Positions 50,352 to 59,240 are shown, numbered from the stretch's first letter. The stretch: DNA of 64,000 bases from Myxococcota bacterium (GCA_963169045.1 CAUJDF010000039.1:1-64000); one strand, 5' to 3'. Numbers and translations are program-made. The notes: generated from the sequence alone by a model not told the origin.

Positions 50352-52579
50352 GTCGCTCGATCCTGGTCCTCTCCACGGCACTCGTCCTCCTGGCCGGCTG
50401 CGGCGACGACTCGGCGTCGAACGGCGATCCCGAGGCGGACGCGGCGGCGCCCGATGCGGCCCCGATCGAGCCCGACGCGGCGCCGATTGATCCCGACGCG
50501 GCCTCGATCGAGCCCGATGCGGCTCCGATCGAGCCCGACGCGGCCCCGATCGAGCCCGATGCGGCCCCGCTCGAGGCCGCGTGGGTCGTCGTCGAGCTGG
50601 ACCCACGCCGCGGGTTGTACGACCTCGACGACGCGATCACTGCGAGCGCCACCGCCTACGACTTCGCCGGGCGCGTCATTCCCGGCGCGAAGGTGTCGTG
50701 GTCCGTCGAGCCGCCGGGCATCGCGACGATCGAGCCCTCCGGCGTGATGGCGCTGCTCGGCGAGGGGCAGGGCTTCGCCGTCGCCTGCGTCGCCGGTGGC
50801 AGCTGCGGGCGCGCGGCGTTCTATGTCGACGCGGCGCCACCCTCCCTGGTCGTCGAGGAGCCGGCGCGCGGCGCGCTCCTCGGCGGGGGCAACCAGCGCA
50901 CCATCCGCGTCCGCGGCGCGGCCGGCGATGGCGGCGGCCACGTTTCGGTGCGGGTGAACGGCGTGCCGGTCGATCTCGACGCCGACGGCAACTTCACCAT
51001 CGACGTCGAGGCCCGGTTCGGCGTGAACCGTCTCGAGGTCACGGCCGACGACGGCGTTCGCCGGCCGGCGGTGCGCGAGCTGCGCGAGGTCCTCTGGGCG
51101 CCGTCGTGGATCCCCACCGACGAGGCCGGCGCGACGATCCCCGGCGCGCTCGAGCTGCAGCTCGACCAGGCGCTGCTCGACCGCGACGGCCCGCTGGAGC
51201 TGCCCGACGGTGGCGGCGCCGTCGTGCTCGACGAGCTGGCGCTGGTGTTGGGCGCGCTGCTGCGTCTCGCCGATCCGGCGACGCTCCTCGGTGACCTGAG
51301 CTTCGGTGATGGCGACGCGATGTCGCTGCGAGCCGACGGGGCGCGCCTCGGCGAGCCCGACGTGGACTTGTACTTCGTGCCTGGGGGGATGGAGGTCTTC
51401 ATCCGCCTGCCCGACATGGAGATCTCGACCTCGGGGCACTTCGTCCTCGAGGGCGAGCGGATCGCGCTCGACGGCGCCCTTCACGCGAGCCTCGCGGCCT
51501 TCGCGCGGCTGCGCATGGGGCTCGACGGGCAGCTCCACGTGGAGGTCGACGACGTGTCGGTGGCGATCGAGGCGCTGGCGGGCGACTTCGTCGATCCCGC
51601 GGCCGACGCGCTGATCGGCACCTTCGGCAGCCGCTTGCGCGACGCGGCTGAGGCCCTCACCGGCGAGGCGGTGGAGGGCCTGCTGGGCGACGGACTCCCG
51701 GCGCTCGTGTCCGAGGGGCTCGTGTCGCTGCTGGGATCGATCGCCGAGGTGCCGATCGAGCTCGATCCAAACATCGAGGGGTTCACGCCGGTGACCCTGC
51801 GGCTGGCCCTCTCGCCGTCGGCGCTGGAGTTGCGGCGCCGGGCGTCGATGCGCCTGGCGCTCGACGCGCGAATCGGGCAGCAGGGCGCGGTGCGGGCGCC
51901 GCACGAGGATCCCGGCGTGCCGGAGCTCGCTCGGCCGGGCGCGCGCGGGCCGGGGCCGGGGTTGTCGGGCGGCGTCCGCCTCGAATTGATCAACGGCATC
52001 CTGCACGAGGTCTGGCGCGCGGGGCTGCTGCGCTTGTCGCCGCCCCTGCCGGAACAGCTGGCGGCATCGCTCGGCCGCGTCGACATCGACGGCGTGCTGC
52101 CGCCGGTGGTCGCGCCGGCGCCGCCGGGCAGCGCCTATCCGCTCGAGCTCCAGATCGGCGAGCTGCGCCTCGAGACCCACCCGATGATGGCCGAGGTCGG
52201 CGACGTGTACGCCATCAGCATCCGCGCGGGGCTGGGCATCCGGGTCGTCGGCGGACGCTTCGAGCTCGCGGTGTCGGAGGATCCCGACGTCTCCGCCGTC
52301 CTGCTCGCCCAGGCGGGCGTGCGCGCCGTGCTGCCGCCCGACGTGCTGGCGACGCTGCTCGAGGCCGTCGTCTGGCCGCAGCTGCAGGAGGCCCTGGCCG
52401 GCGGGCTCTCGCTGGGGTTCGACCCGGTCGAGGTGGACCCCGAGTCGCTCCAGCGCATCGCGCCGCGCCTCCAGGGGCTGACGGTGTCGACGCGGTTCGG
52501 GCTCGATCCCGCCTTCGAGGGGGATCACGTCGTCCTCGAAGGTGGGCTGGACGTGGAGCTGCAACTCGCACCCGAGTGA
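50348..52579 (+). CDS. Second large lipoprotein, related to the preceding one
   Basis: A 743-aa lipoprotein (lipobox LLAGC) with a linker of six PDAAPIE-type units, one Ig-like domain (VVVELDPRRGLYDLDDAITA, CVAGGSCGRAAFYVD), a bridging domain with VVEEPARGALLGGG and a C-terminal half that shares the LINGILHEVWRAGLLRLSPP block and overall order with the upstream protein. The ATG overlaps that gene's stop (ATGA), so both are made together. They look like a diverged tandem duplication acting at the outer membrane, perhaps in lipid handling; this is inference. Confidence 0.7.
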   Translation: MSRSILVLSTALVLLAGCGDDSASNGDPEADAAAPDAAPIEPDAAPIDPDAASIEPDAAPIEPDAAPIEPDAAPLEAAWVVVELDPRRGLYDLDDAITASATAYDFAGRVIPGAKVSWSVEPPGIATIEPSGVMALLGEGQGFAVACVAGGSCGRAAFYVDAAPPSLVVEEPARGALLGGGNQRTIRVRGAAGDGGGHVSVRVNGVPVDLDADGNFTIDVEARFGVNRLEVTADDGVRRPAVRELREVLWAPSWIPTDEAGATIPGALELQLDQALLDRDGPLELPDGGGAVVLDELALVLGALLRLADPATLLGDLSFGDGDAMSLRADGARLGEPDVDLYFVPGGMEVFIRLPDMEISTSGHFVLEGERIALDGALHASLAAFARLRMGLDGQLHVEVDDVSVAIEALAGDFVDPAADALIGTFGSRLRDAAEALTGEAVEGLLGDGLPALVSEGLVSLLGSIAEVPIELDPNIEGFTPVTLRLALSPSALELRRRASMRLALDARIGQQGAVRAPHEDPGVPELARPGARGPGPGLSGGVRLELINGILHEVWRAGLLRLSPPLPEQLAASLGRVDIDGVLPPVVAPAPPGSAYPLELQIGELRLETHPMMAEVGDVYAISIRAGLGIRVVGGRFELAVSEDPDVSAVLLAQAGVRAVLPPDVLATLLEAVVWPQLQEALAGGLSLGFDPVEVDPESLQRIAPRLQGLTVSTRFGLDPAFEGDHVVLEGGLDVELQLAPE
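50450..50575 (+). repeat. 21-bp tandem repeat, six copies (PDAAPIE)
   Basis: Six 21-bp units encode Pro-Asp-Ala-Ala-(Pro/Ser)-(Ile/Leu)-(Glu/Asp) in the linker after the lipobox. Units differ by a few synonymous or conservative changes and are unrelated in DNA to the 15-bp repeat of the upstream paralogue. Confidence 0.85.
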
Positions 52580-52596
52580 GCGGGCGGGGCGAATCA

Positions 52597-52615
52597 CCCC
52601 GACCCCGCCTCGGGG
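52597..52615 (+). terminator. Hairpin after the lipoprotein pair
   Basis: CCCCGA-CCCCGCC-TCGGGG forms a 6-bp stem 18 nt after the second lipoprotein stop, in front of the sigma-54-like promoter of the Lon gene. Plausible terminator separating the two units. Confidence 0.35.
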
Positions 52616-52630
52616 GGGCGCCGCGCCACG

Positions 52631-52646
52631 TGGCCCGGCGGTTGCT
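52631..52646 (+). promoter_or_regulatory. Sigma-54-type promoter of the Lon-family protease gene
   Basis: TGGCCCG-GCGG-TTGCT matches the -24/-12 consensus (TGGCACG-N4-TTGCA) with GG at 52632-52633 and GC at 52644-52645, exactly 10 nt apart. Transcription would start near 52657, giving a leader of about 29 nt with GGAG before the ATG at 52686. Confidence 0.6.
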
Positions 52647-52685
52647 TCGTCGAGGGCAAGGTGCCCCACGACGGAGCCAGGCCCC

Positions 52686-55121
52686 ATGAACCCCAGGCCC
52701 CGAACGGCGCAGCCGCTGCCCCCGTCGGCGCTGCACCGCGCTTGCGACCCGCGCGACCTTCCGTTCGAGACGACGCGAGACCTCGAGGACCTCGAGGGCG
52801 TGCTGGGGCAGGAGCGCGCGGTCGAAGCCCTGCGCTTCGCCCTGGGGATGCGTCACCCCCACTACAACCTCTTCGTGCTCGGCGCTCCGGGGACGGGGCG
52901 GCATCGGCTGGTGCGCCGGGTGGTGCAGGCCCACGCCGCCACGCAGCCGACGCCCGACGACTGGTGCTACGTCCACGATTTCGAGACCCCGGCGAAGCCC
53001 CGGGCGCTGCGCCTGCCGCCCGGGCAGGGCAACCGGCTGCGCGAGGACGTCGAGCGGCTGGTGGAGGCGCTCCACGCTGCGATCCGGACGGCCTTCGACA
53101 GCGAGGACTACCGTCAGAAGAGGGCGTCGCTCGAGAACGAGTACAAGCAGATGGCGGAGGAGGCGGTAGACCTCGTGCGCGAGGACGCCCGCCGCCGCGA
53201 CGTGGCCCTCGTCAACACGCCGGGCGGCGTGGCGCTTGCGCCGCTGCGGGACGGCGAGGTGATGACCGCCGACGAGGTCGACGCCCTCCCGGAGGACGAG
53301 CGCGCCCGAGTCGAAGCGTCGCTGCGCGACCTGCGCGAGCGCCTGCACCGGACGCTCCATCTTGCGCCGCAGTGGGAGCGGCGCCACCGCGAGCGCCTAC
53401 GCAACCTCGACCGCCTCGTCACGGCCGGATCGGTGGAGCACCTCGTCGCCGAGCTGCGCGCCCGCTGGGCGGCGCACCCGCCGGTGGTGGCGTACCTCGA
53501 CGCCGTGAAGGACGACGTGATCGAGCACTCCGAGCGCTTCCTGGAGCCGGGCGAGCGCCCGTCGCGCTCGTTCACGCTCGACGGGCAGGCCGTGGCGGAC
53601 GAAGAGGACGTCTGGCGACGCCGCTACGGCGTCAACGTGCTCGTCGACCACGAGAAGACACCCGGCGCGCCCATCGTCTGCGAGGCCAACCCGACGCTGC
53701 CCGCCCTCGGCGGCCGGATCGAGCACATGGCGCGGCTCGGGGCGCTCTTCACCGACTTCACCCTGATCCGGCCCGGCGCCCTGCATCGCGCCAACGGCGG
53801 CTACCTGATCCTCGACGCCGAGAAGGTGCTGACGCAGCCGTTTTCGTGGGAGCTGATCAAGCGAGTGTTGCGGGCGCGCGAGCACCGTATCGAAGGTCTG
53901 GCGCAGATGTTGAGCCCGGTGACGACGGTGTCATTGGAGCCCGAGCCCATTCCGATGGACCTCAAGGTCATCCTGGTGGGCACGAGGGAGGTGTATTACC
54001 TCCTCGAACGCCTCGATCCGGAGTTTGGGCTACTGTTCCAGGTACCGGCCGATACGGAAGAGCACCTGGATCGGGACGGCGCCTCGACGCTGCGCTTCGC
54101 GCGGTTCGTCGCCACGTTGGTACGCGAGGACGGGCTGAGGCCGTTCGACCGCGGGGCGGTCGCCCAGGTCATCTCGCGGGCGGCGCGGCTCGCGGGCGAC
54201 GCGACGAAGCTTTCGGCGCAGCAGGAGCGCATCACCGATCTGCTCCGGTCCGCGGACCACTACGCGGCGCAGGCGGGGTCTCCGGTCGTGGAGGCGCAGC
54301 ACGTCGCCCAGGCCATCGACGCGGATCGCCGCCGCCGCGAGCGCTTGCGCGACCGCGCGCTCGAGGAGACGTTGCGCGACCACGTGCGCATCGAGACCGA
54401 CGGCGCGCGGGTGGGCCAGGTCAACGGCCTCGTCGCCCTGTCGCTCGGCCGCGCCAGCTTCGGGCGGCCCGTGCGCATCACCGTGCGAACGTGGCTCGGC
54501 CGCGGCGGCGTGCGCGACATCGAGCGCGAGGTGGAGCTCGGCGGGCCGGTGCACGCGAAGGGCGTCCTCATCCTCTCGGGCTTCGTGGGGGCGCGTTACT
54601 GCCGCGATCGGCCGCTGGCGCTCGGCGCGAGCGTGGTCTTCGAGCAGTCCTACGGCCCGGTGGAGGGAGACAGCGCGTCGCTCGCCGAGACCTGCGCCCT
54701 CCTGTCGGCCGTCGGCGAGGTCCCGCTGCGCCAGGACGTCGCGATCACGGGCTCCGTCGACCAGCACGGCAACGTGCAGGCGGTGGGCGCGGTGAACGAG
54801 AAGATCGAGGGCTTCTTCGACCTCTGCCACGCGCGAGGGCTCACCGGGCGGCAGGGCGTCATCCTGCCGCGCGCCAACATCGAACACCTGATGCTGCGGG
54901 AGTCCGTGTGCCGCGCCGCCGTCGAGGGCCGGTTCCACGTCTGGGCGGTGGGCCACGTCGACGAGGCGCTGGCGCTGCTCGGCGGCGTCGAGGTGGGCGA
55001 GCGCGGCGCCGACGGCTGCTACCCGCGGGGCAGCTTCAACCAGCGCGTGGAGGCCCGCCTCTCCGAGTATGCCGCGCAGGCCCAGCGCTACGGCCAGGAC
55101 CGCGGCGGCGACCGCCGCTAG
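52686..55121 (+). CDS. Lon-family AAA+ ATP-dependent protease (Lon-like, YcbZ/LonB group)
   Basis: An 811-aa protease. The N-terminal AAA part has VLGQERAVEALRFALGMRH and the P-loop LGAPGTGRHRL, where Arg replaces Lys as is common in this Lon-like group. A helical insert follows, then the second ATPase part (IRPGALHRANGGYLILDAEK, DLKVILVGTREVYYLLE) and the C-terminal Lon protease domain with the Ser in VEGDSASLAETCALL and the Lys in AVNEKIEGFFDLC, a complete Ser-Lys dyad. It degrades damaged or specific proteins. A sigma-54-like promoter suggests conditional expression. Confidence 0.92.
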   Translation: MNPRPRTAQPLPPSALHRACDPRDLPFETTRDLEDLEGVLGQERAVEALRFALGMRHPHYNLFVLGAPGTGRHRLVRRVVQAHAATQPTPDDWCYVHDFETPAKPRALRLPPGQGNRLREDVERLVEALHAAIRTAFDSEDYRQKRASLENEYKQMAEEAVDLVREDARRRDVALVNTPGGVALAPLRDGEVMTADEVDALPEDERARVEASLRDLRERLHRTLHLAPQWERRHRERLRNLDRLVTAGSVEHLVAELRARWAAHPPVVAYLDAVKDDVIEHSERFLEPGERPSRSFTLDGQAVADEEDVWRRRYGVNVLVDHEKTPGAPIVCEANPTLPALGGRIEHMARLGALFTDFTLIRPGALHRANGGYLILDAEKVLTQPFSWELIKRVLRAREHRIEGLAQMLSPVTTVSLEPEPIPMDLKVILVGTREVYYLLERLDPEFGLLFQVPADTEEHLDRDGASTLRFARFVATLVREDGLRPFDRGAVAQVISRAARLAGDATKLSAQQERITDLLRSADHYAAQAGSPVVEAQHVAQAIDADRRRRERLRDRALEETLRDHVRIETDGARVGQVNGLVALSLGRASFGRPVRITVRTWLGRGGVRDIEREVELGGPVHAKGVLILSGFVGARYCRDRPLALGASVVFEQSYGPVEGDSASLAETCALLSAVGEVPLRQDVAITGSVDQHGNVQAVGAVNEKIEGFFDLCHARGLTGRQGVILPRANIEHLMLRESVCRAAVEGRFHVWAVGHVDEALALLGGVEVGERGADGCYPRGSFNQRVEARLSEYAAQAQRYGQDRGGDRR

Positions 55122-55122
55122 T

Positions 55123-55866
55123 CTAGAGCGCGACGTGCCCCAAGAGGGCGCCGACGCCGTAGGCCAGGCTGGCGGCGACGCCGCCCATCGCCAGCGTTTC
55201 GATGCCTCCGCGCCACGGCGACTGCTCGACGACGCGCGCCTTGAGCACGCCGACGACGAAGAACGCCGCCGCCGTCATGCAGGCGCTCCAGAGGAAGGGA
55301 CGCGTCACCGACTCGGGCGCGAAGAGCGCGCAGACGAACGCCAGCAGCGGGAAGGCGCCGACCGCCAGGAACGCGAAGAACGTCGCCAGGCCTGAACGCC
55401 AAGGCGGCGGGGTGTCGAGGCTGAGGCCGTGCTCCTCGCGCAGCATCGTCTCGATCCAGATGCGGCGATCGGCGGTGATCACATGGACCACGCGCTCGAG
55501 GTCCGCGCCGGAGAACCCTTTCGCCGCGAAGATCTGCCGGACCTCCTCGCGCTCGCCCTCCGGGACCGTGTCGATGTGGCGCTCTTCCATGCGCCGCGCC
55601 CGCTCGGTCGCGAGGCGCTCCGCGCGGGCGCCGAGGAAGTTGCCGAGCCCCATGGAGAAGCCGTCCGCGATCAGGTTCGCGAGGCCCATCACCACCACGA
55701 CGCCGGGAGACAGCCCCGCGCCCTGGACGCCGGCGACGACGGCGAAGGTCGTCACCGTGCCGTCCATCGCGCCATAGACGATGTCGCGCAAGTGTCCGTG
55801 CCCCCGGCCGCTTTCCAGGCGACGGCGGATGCCGGCGGCGCTGTGGTCGTGTTCGACGTGGTGCAT
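55123..55866 (-). CDS. VIT1/CCC1-family iron/manganese transporter
   Basis: A 247-aa membrane protein of the VIT family. It begins MHHVEHDHSAAG, then DIVYGAMDGTVTTFAVVAGV, GLANLIADGFSMGLGNFLGA, a cytoplasmic metal-binding domain (ERARRMEERHIDTVPEGERE, IETMLREEHGL) and three further helices ending YGVGALLGHVAL. The DxxDG-type first helix and the Glu/His-rich loop match the proton-coupled divalent metal carriers. It shares one base with the upstream TPR gene stop and converges on Lon with 1 nt between stops. Confidence 0.9.
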   Translation of the reverse strand: MHHVEHDHSAAGIRRRLESGRGHGHLRDIVYGAMDGTVTTFAVVAGVQGAGLSPGVVVVMGLANLIADGFSMGLGNFLGARAERLATERARRMEERHIDTVPEGEREEVRQIFAAKGFSGADLERVVHVITADRRIWIETMLREEHGLSLDTPPPWRSGLATFFAFLAVGAFPLLAFVCALFAPESVTRPFLWSACMTAAAFFVVGVLKARVVEQSPWRGGIETLAMGGVAASLAYGVGALLGHVAL

Positions 55867-57296
55867 CAGAGGGGCATCGGTCCGATCAGGCGGTCGAGGA
55901 CGTCGGCAGGCAGCGCGCGCTCTTCGGCCTCGGTGGGCCGGAGGTTCTCGGGCAGCGAGACGAGCTTGCGGATCGTCTCGGCGCGGTCGGGGTGGCGCGC
56001 CACCAGCCGCTCGCGGATCAACCACGCGACGGCGGGCTGACGCGTCTGCTTTCTCGCCGATGCGAAGACGACGCCGGCGACGAGGTGTCCGGGCTGGCGT
56101 TCGAGGACCTGCCGCGCTTCGAACTCCGCGTCGAAGAAGTCCTGGTTGCGCAGCGCCGTCACTGCGACGGCGAGGTGCGCCGGGTAGCGATCGGGGGCGA
56201 GACGCCGGGCGTCGTCGAAGGCGGTGCGCGCCTCGACGTCGGAGCGCATGCGCAGGCGCGCCACGCCGAGCAGGTACTGCGTATCGGGGTCGTCGGGCGC
56301 GCGGCCCGCGAGCACCTCGAGCGTCGTGAGCGCCTCCCGCAGCTTGCCCTCGCGCAGGTAGCTCAACGCCAGCTCGCGCGCCGCGGCGCGATCCTCGTTG
56401 CGCTCCTTGAGGTACGGCGTGAGCAGCTTCTGCGCCTCCGGCTGCCGGTTCGAGCGCACGAGCAGCGTGGCGATGCGGCGCGTGAGGTCGGGCGTGTCGT
56501 GGCCGAGCCTGCTGCGCAGCGCGCCGAGGTCGTTGAGCCCGTCGCCATAACGACCGATGGCCGCATAGAAGTCGCTCGAGAGGCTGTAGGGCGTGGGATC
56601 GGCCCCGCCGCGCACCGCGGCGTCGATGTATGCCTTCTCGGCGCGGTCGGGCTCGCCGAGCAGATACGAGAGCCAGCCCTCGCGCAGCGACGCGTCGGCG
56701 CGACCCGAGGCCTTGGCGGCGGCGTCGTAGGCGCCGCGGGCGGCGTTCGCGTAGTGCTTGAGCAGGTCGACCTTGGCCGCGTGGAACGGCCACTCGGGCC
56801 GGTCCGGGAAGCGCCGCTGCCCCTCGGCGACGAGCTGCTGGGCGCGCGACGCGAAGCCCAGCGCGAGGTGGAGCTCCGCGTCGAGCAGGGCGGTCTCGGC
56901 CAGGTTCGGGGCGCGTCGCTTCAGCTCCGCCAGCGACATCCACGCGTCCTGGAGGTCGCCCTGCAGCATCTGGAGGCGGATCAGCAGGACGCGGTGCGCC
57001 GGCTGGTCGGACTGGAGCTCCGTCAGGCGGCGCGCGTCCTCGGTGGCCGCCTCGAGCCTGCCCATGGCGACGCGCGCTCGGATGCGCCACATGAGCGTCG
57101 TGTGCGGGTCGGCGCCCTGCGTGTACGCCTGCTGGAACCACGCGTCGGCTTCGGCATAGCGCCCGAGCTCGAGCGCCTGCTGGCCCGACCTGAGCGCCGC
57201 CTCGCCCGGCGGCGGACCGGCGGGCGCGGGCGGGGAGTCGTCGCGACCGCAGGCGGCGAGCATCAGACAGAGGACCAGCTGCGGCAGACGGCGCAT
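55866..57296 (-). CDS. TPR-repeat lipoprotein (PEP-CTERM/XrtA TPR-like)
   Basis: A 476-aa lipoprotein with lipobox LMLAAC and about ten TPR units, for example ALELGRYAEADAWFQQAYTQ, AARELALSYLREGKLREALT and DPDTQYLLGVARLRMRSDVE. Repeats continue almost to the end. Such proteins scaffold envelope complexes; the exact one is unknown. The ATG lies 4 nt downstream of the preceding gene on this strand, and its stop shares one base with the VIT start. Confidence 0.78.
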   Translation of the reverse strand: MRRLPQLVLCLMLAACGRDDSPPAPAGPPPGEAALRSGQQALELGRYAEADAWFQQAYTQGADPHTTLMWRIRARVAMGRLEAATEDARRLTELQSDQPAHRVLLIRLQMLQGDLQDAWMSLAELKRRAPNLAETALLDAELHLALGFASRAQQLVAEGQRRFPDRPEWPFHAAKVDLLKHYANAARGAYDAAAKASGRADASLREGWLSYLLGEPDRAEKAYIDAAVRGGADPTPYSLSSDFYAAIGRYGDGLNDLGALRSRLGHDTPDLTRRIATLLVRSNRQPEAQKLLTPYLKERNEDRAAARELALSYLREGKLREALTTLEVLAGRAPDDPDTQYLLGVARLRMRSDVEARTAFDDARRLAPDRYPAHLAVAVTALRNQDFFDAEFEARQVLERQPGHLVAGVVFASARKQTRQPAVAWLIRERLVARHPDRAETIRKLVSLPENLRPTEAEERALPADVLDRLIGPMPL

Positions 57297-57300
57297 GGTT

Positions 57301-58200
57301 TCAGTCGTCCTTGCGCATCATCTTGAAGACGAGCACGACCGCGCCGGCGAAGAGCAGGAGCACGAACGCCACCACCGAGAGGCCCAAGGGGTCCTTCTTC
57401 TGGAAGGTGACGAACAACCACTCGCCGAGCGCGTACCCGCCCTCTTTCTCGACCGCCATGGTGTTGGTGCGGCGCAGGTTGGTCTGGCGCTCCGCCTCGG
57501 AGGCCTCGCGCCAGCGCTGCTCCGCCATGGGATCGGCGGCCACCTGCTCGAGCCACGCCTGGCTCCCCGTGCCCCGCGCGCGGTGCCGGTCGCGGAGGGC
57601 GGCGAGCTCTTCGGGCGAGACGGGGATGTAGGCCAGCGGGGCGCCGCGAGTCCCCGCCGCGGGGCGGTCGCCGGGCCGCGGCGCGCCGGGACCCGGGCCG
57701 TCGGGCGGGACGCCGTCGGCGGGCACCGGCGCGTCGTCCGCCGGCTTCTCCGCCGGACGGGCGAGCACCTCGCGCAGCGCCACGCTCGTGCGCCCGGCCT
57801 CGAAGCGCTCCGCGGAGGACGGCCTCACCTCGTCCGCGAGCGCCTCGCGGCTGCGGGCGGCGTCACGCACCTGCTTGCGCCGCGCGGCCTGGGCGGCGGC
57901 GCGAAGGCGGTCGAGGTTCTCGGCGCCGCCATGTTCGAGGAGCGCCAGCGCCCAATCGAGGACGAGCAGGTCGGTCACGACGTCGAGCGTGGGCCGGTCG
58001 GTGCGGCCCAGCGGACCGTGGAACGTCTCAGGCTGAATCGTGAGCAGCTCCTCGGCGGCGAGGTCGACGATGGCGTCACGCTCGGCCTCGAGGGCGCGCA
58101 GGCGTTCCTCCTCCTCCCGGCTGACGGGCTGCGCGAGCGCCGGCGCGGCGAGCGTCAGCAGCAGCAGCAGCACCGGGAGGAGCAGGGGACGCCTGTTCAC
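57301..58200 (-). CDS. Secreted/anchored protein with C-terminal membrane helix, unknown function
   Basis: A 299-aa protein: signal peptide (LLLPVLLLLLTLAAPALA), an acidic helical region (SREEEERLRALEAERDAIVD), a Pro/Gly/Ala-rich disordered middle, helical RQTNLRRTNTMAVEKEG and a C-terminal helix (LSVVAFVLLLFAGAVVLVFKM) with a short basic tail. It is therefore a type I membrane protein. No family recognised. The GTG start overlaps the zinc-ribbon stop (GTGA). Confidence 0.65.
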   Translation of the reverse strand: MNRRPLLLPVLLLLLTLAAPALAQPVSREEEERLRALEAERDAIVDLAAEELLTIQPETFHGPLGRTDRPTLDVVTDLLVLDWALALLEHGGAENLDRLRAAAQAARRKQVRDAARSREALADEVRPSSAERFEAGRTSVALREVLARPAEKPADDAPVPADGVPPDGPGPGAPRPGDRPAAGTRGAPLAYIPVSPEELAALRDRHRARGTGSQAWLEQVAADPMAEQRWREASEAERQTNLRRTNTMAVEKEGGYALGEWLFVTFQKKDPLGLSVVAFVLLLFAGAVVLVFKMMRKDD

Positions 58201-58496
58201 TTGAGCTTCTTGAAGAGGGCCTCCAGCTTCGAGCGCGCGTCCTCCGCCTCGTTGCGGTCGGCGTCGGTCGTCGACTTGAAGGTGAACGACATGCAGAAGT
58301 TCGCCTTCTCGCGGTCGCGCACGAAGTGTTCGACGTTCTCGCGGCACTCGTTGTGGTGGCCGGGGTCCCAGAAACGGCAGTTCTTGCAGACGTGGAGGTC
58401 GGCGTCGCACGACGGGCAGGAGTCGCGCCGCTGCACCTTCGTCGACATGTCGAGCTCGTGGCCGCACTTCCAGCACAGATACTTGGGATCTTCCAT
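58197..58496 (-). CDS. Small zinc-ribbon protein
   Basis: A 99-aa protein with three Cys pairs: LCWKCGHE, DSCPSCDAD and HVCKNCRFWDPGHHNEC, then a helical C-terminus (EDARSKLEALFKKLK). Two zinc ribbons are likely, with the CKNCRFW...HHNEC part possibly a third metal site. Function unknown. It opens the run zinc ribbon - 299-aa membrane protein - TPR lipoprotein - VIT transporter, with overlaps or gaps of at most 4 nt, so these four are one operon. Confidence 0.75.
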   Translation of the reverse strand: MEDPKYLCWKCGHELDMSTKVQRRDSCPSCDADLHVCKNCRFWDPGHHNECRENVEHFVRDREKANFCMSFTFKSTTDADRNEAEDARSKLEALFKKLK

Positions 58497-58579
58497 CGTC
58501 GCTCCTGGCGCTGGTGCCCGTCTTTACCAGAATGGGGGGGGCCCGGCCAGCGGCTTCGCGCCGCCCGGGCGCGTCGTCG

Positions 58580-58607
58580 TTGCCGACGGCGCGTCCGGGG
58601 CTAAGAT
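58580..58607 (+). promoter_or_regulatory. Putative promoter of the TPR protein gene
   Basis: TTGCCG (58580-58585), 16 nt, TAAGAT (58602-58607), four of six -10 positions to consensus. The leader to the ATG at 58638 would be about 24 nt. Confidence 0.3.
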
Positions 58608-58637
58608 GGCGATCGGTCGCGTACACTGAGGTTTGCG

Positions 58638-59240
58638 ATGCCGACCATCGACCCGCGGACGCTCAAATCGTCCATTCGCATCTATCGCGAGCTGGCGTCC
58701 CGGCAGCCCGACAATCCGCTGCACCACGAGCAGCTCGGTCGGCTGTATCTGCTCGCCGGCCGCCGGCAGCGCGGCCTCGGCGCCCTCGAGCAGGCGGCGC
58801 GGCTGCGGGCGGCGCGCGGCGATTACGCGACCGCCATTGAGATCGTACGCGACGTGCTGCGGGTCGAGCCTGTGCGCACCGAAGCGGCCCTGCTGCTCGC
58901 GCAGCTCTACGCGCAGGCCCCGCAGATGGCGGCGCGAGTGAGCGTGGCCGCCGCAGTCGCCGACGACCCGCTCGACGAGCTGGCGCGGCCCGACCACGAC
59001 CCGCCGCTCGACGCCTCGAGCCTCATCGCCGTCCACGACGTCGAGGACCTCGGCGTCGAGGTGCTCGAAGACGAGCCGCTCGCCTCGCCGCTGGCGCCGG
59101 CCCCCGATACGCGCGCCCACCGGGTATTGCGGCACGCGCTGACCGTGGGCAGCACCATCGACGCAACGATGACCGTCGACGTCATCGACGACGACGACAT
59201 CCTGCAGATCGTGGAGCTGATGCCCGACCCCGAGGACTGA
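58638..59240 (+). CDS. Cytoplasmic TPR-type protein
   Basis: A 200-aa protein without signal peptide. Residues ~8-95 form two or three TPR helices pairs (RTLKSSIRIYRELASRQPDN, HHEQLGRLYLLAGRRQRGLG, RGDYATAIEIVRDVLRVEPV). The remainder is acidic and probably extended (DASSLIAVHDVEDLGVEVLE), ending DDDDILQIVELMPDPED. It resembles N-terminal pieces of gliding/adventurous-motility TPR proteins in style only; no family is assigned. Its stop is 6 nt from the convergent typA stop. Confidence 0.65.
   Translation: MPTIDPRTLKSSIRIYRELASRQPDNPLHHEQLGRLYLLAGRRQRGLGALEQAARLRAARGDYATAIEIVRDVLRVEPVRTEAALLLAQLYAQAPQMAARVSVAAAVADDPLDELARPDHDPPLDASSLIAVHDVEDLGVEVLEDEPLASPLAPAPDTRAHRVLRHALTVGSTIDATMTVDVIDDDDILQIVELMPDPED

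Noticed and set aside
47709-50575. Short direct repeats considered as CRISPR
   Set aside because: Units are contiguous without spacers, in frame and encode protein linkers.
47436-52687. Two frames of 1056 and 810 codons on the minus strand opposite the lipoprotein pair
   Set aside because: Arg/Asp/Gln-rich shadow translations without signal peptide or motif; plus-strand lipoboxes and Shine-Dalgarno sites are convincing.
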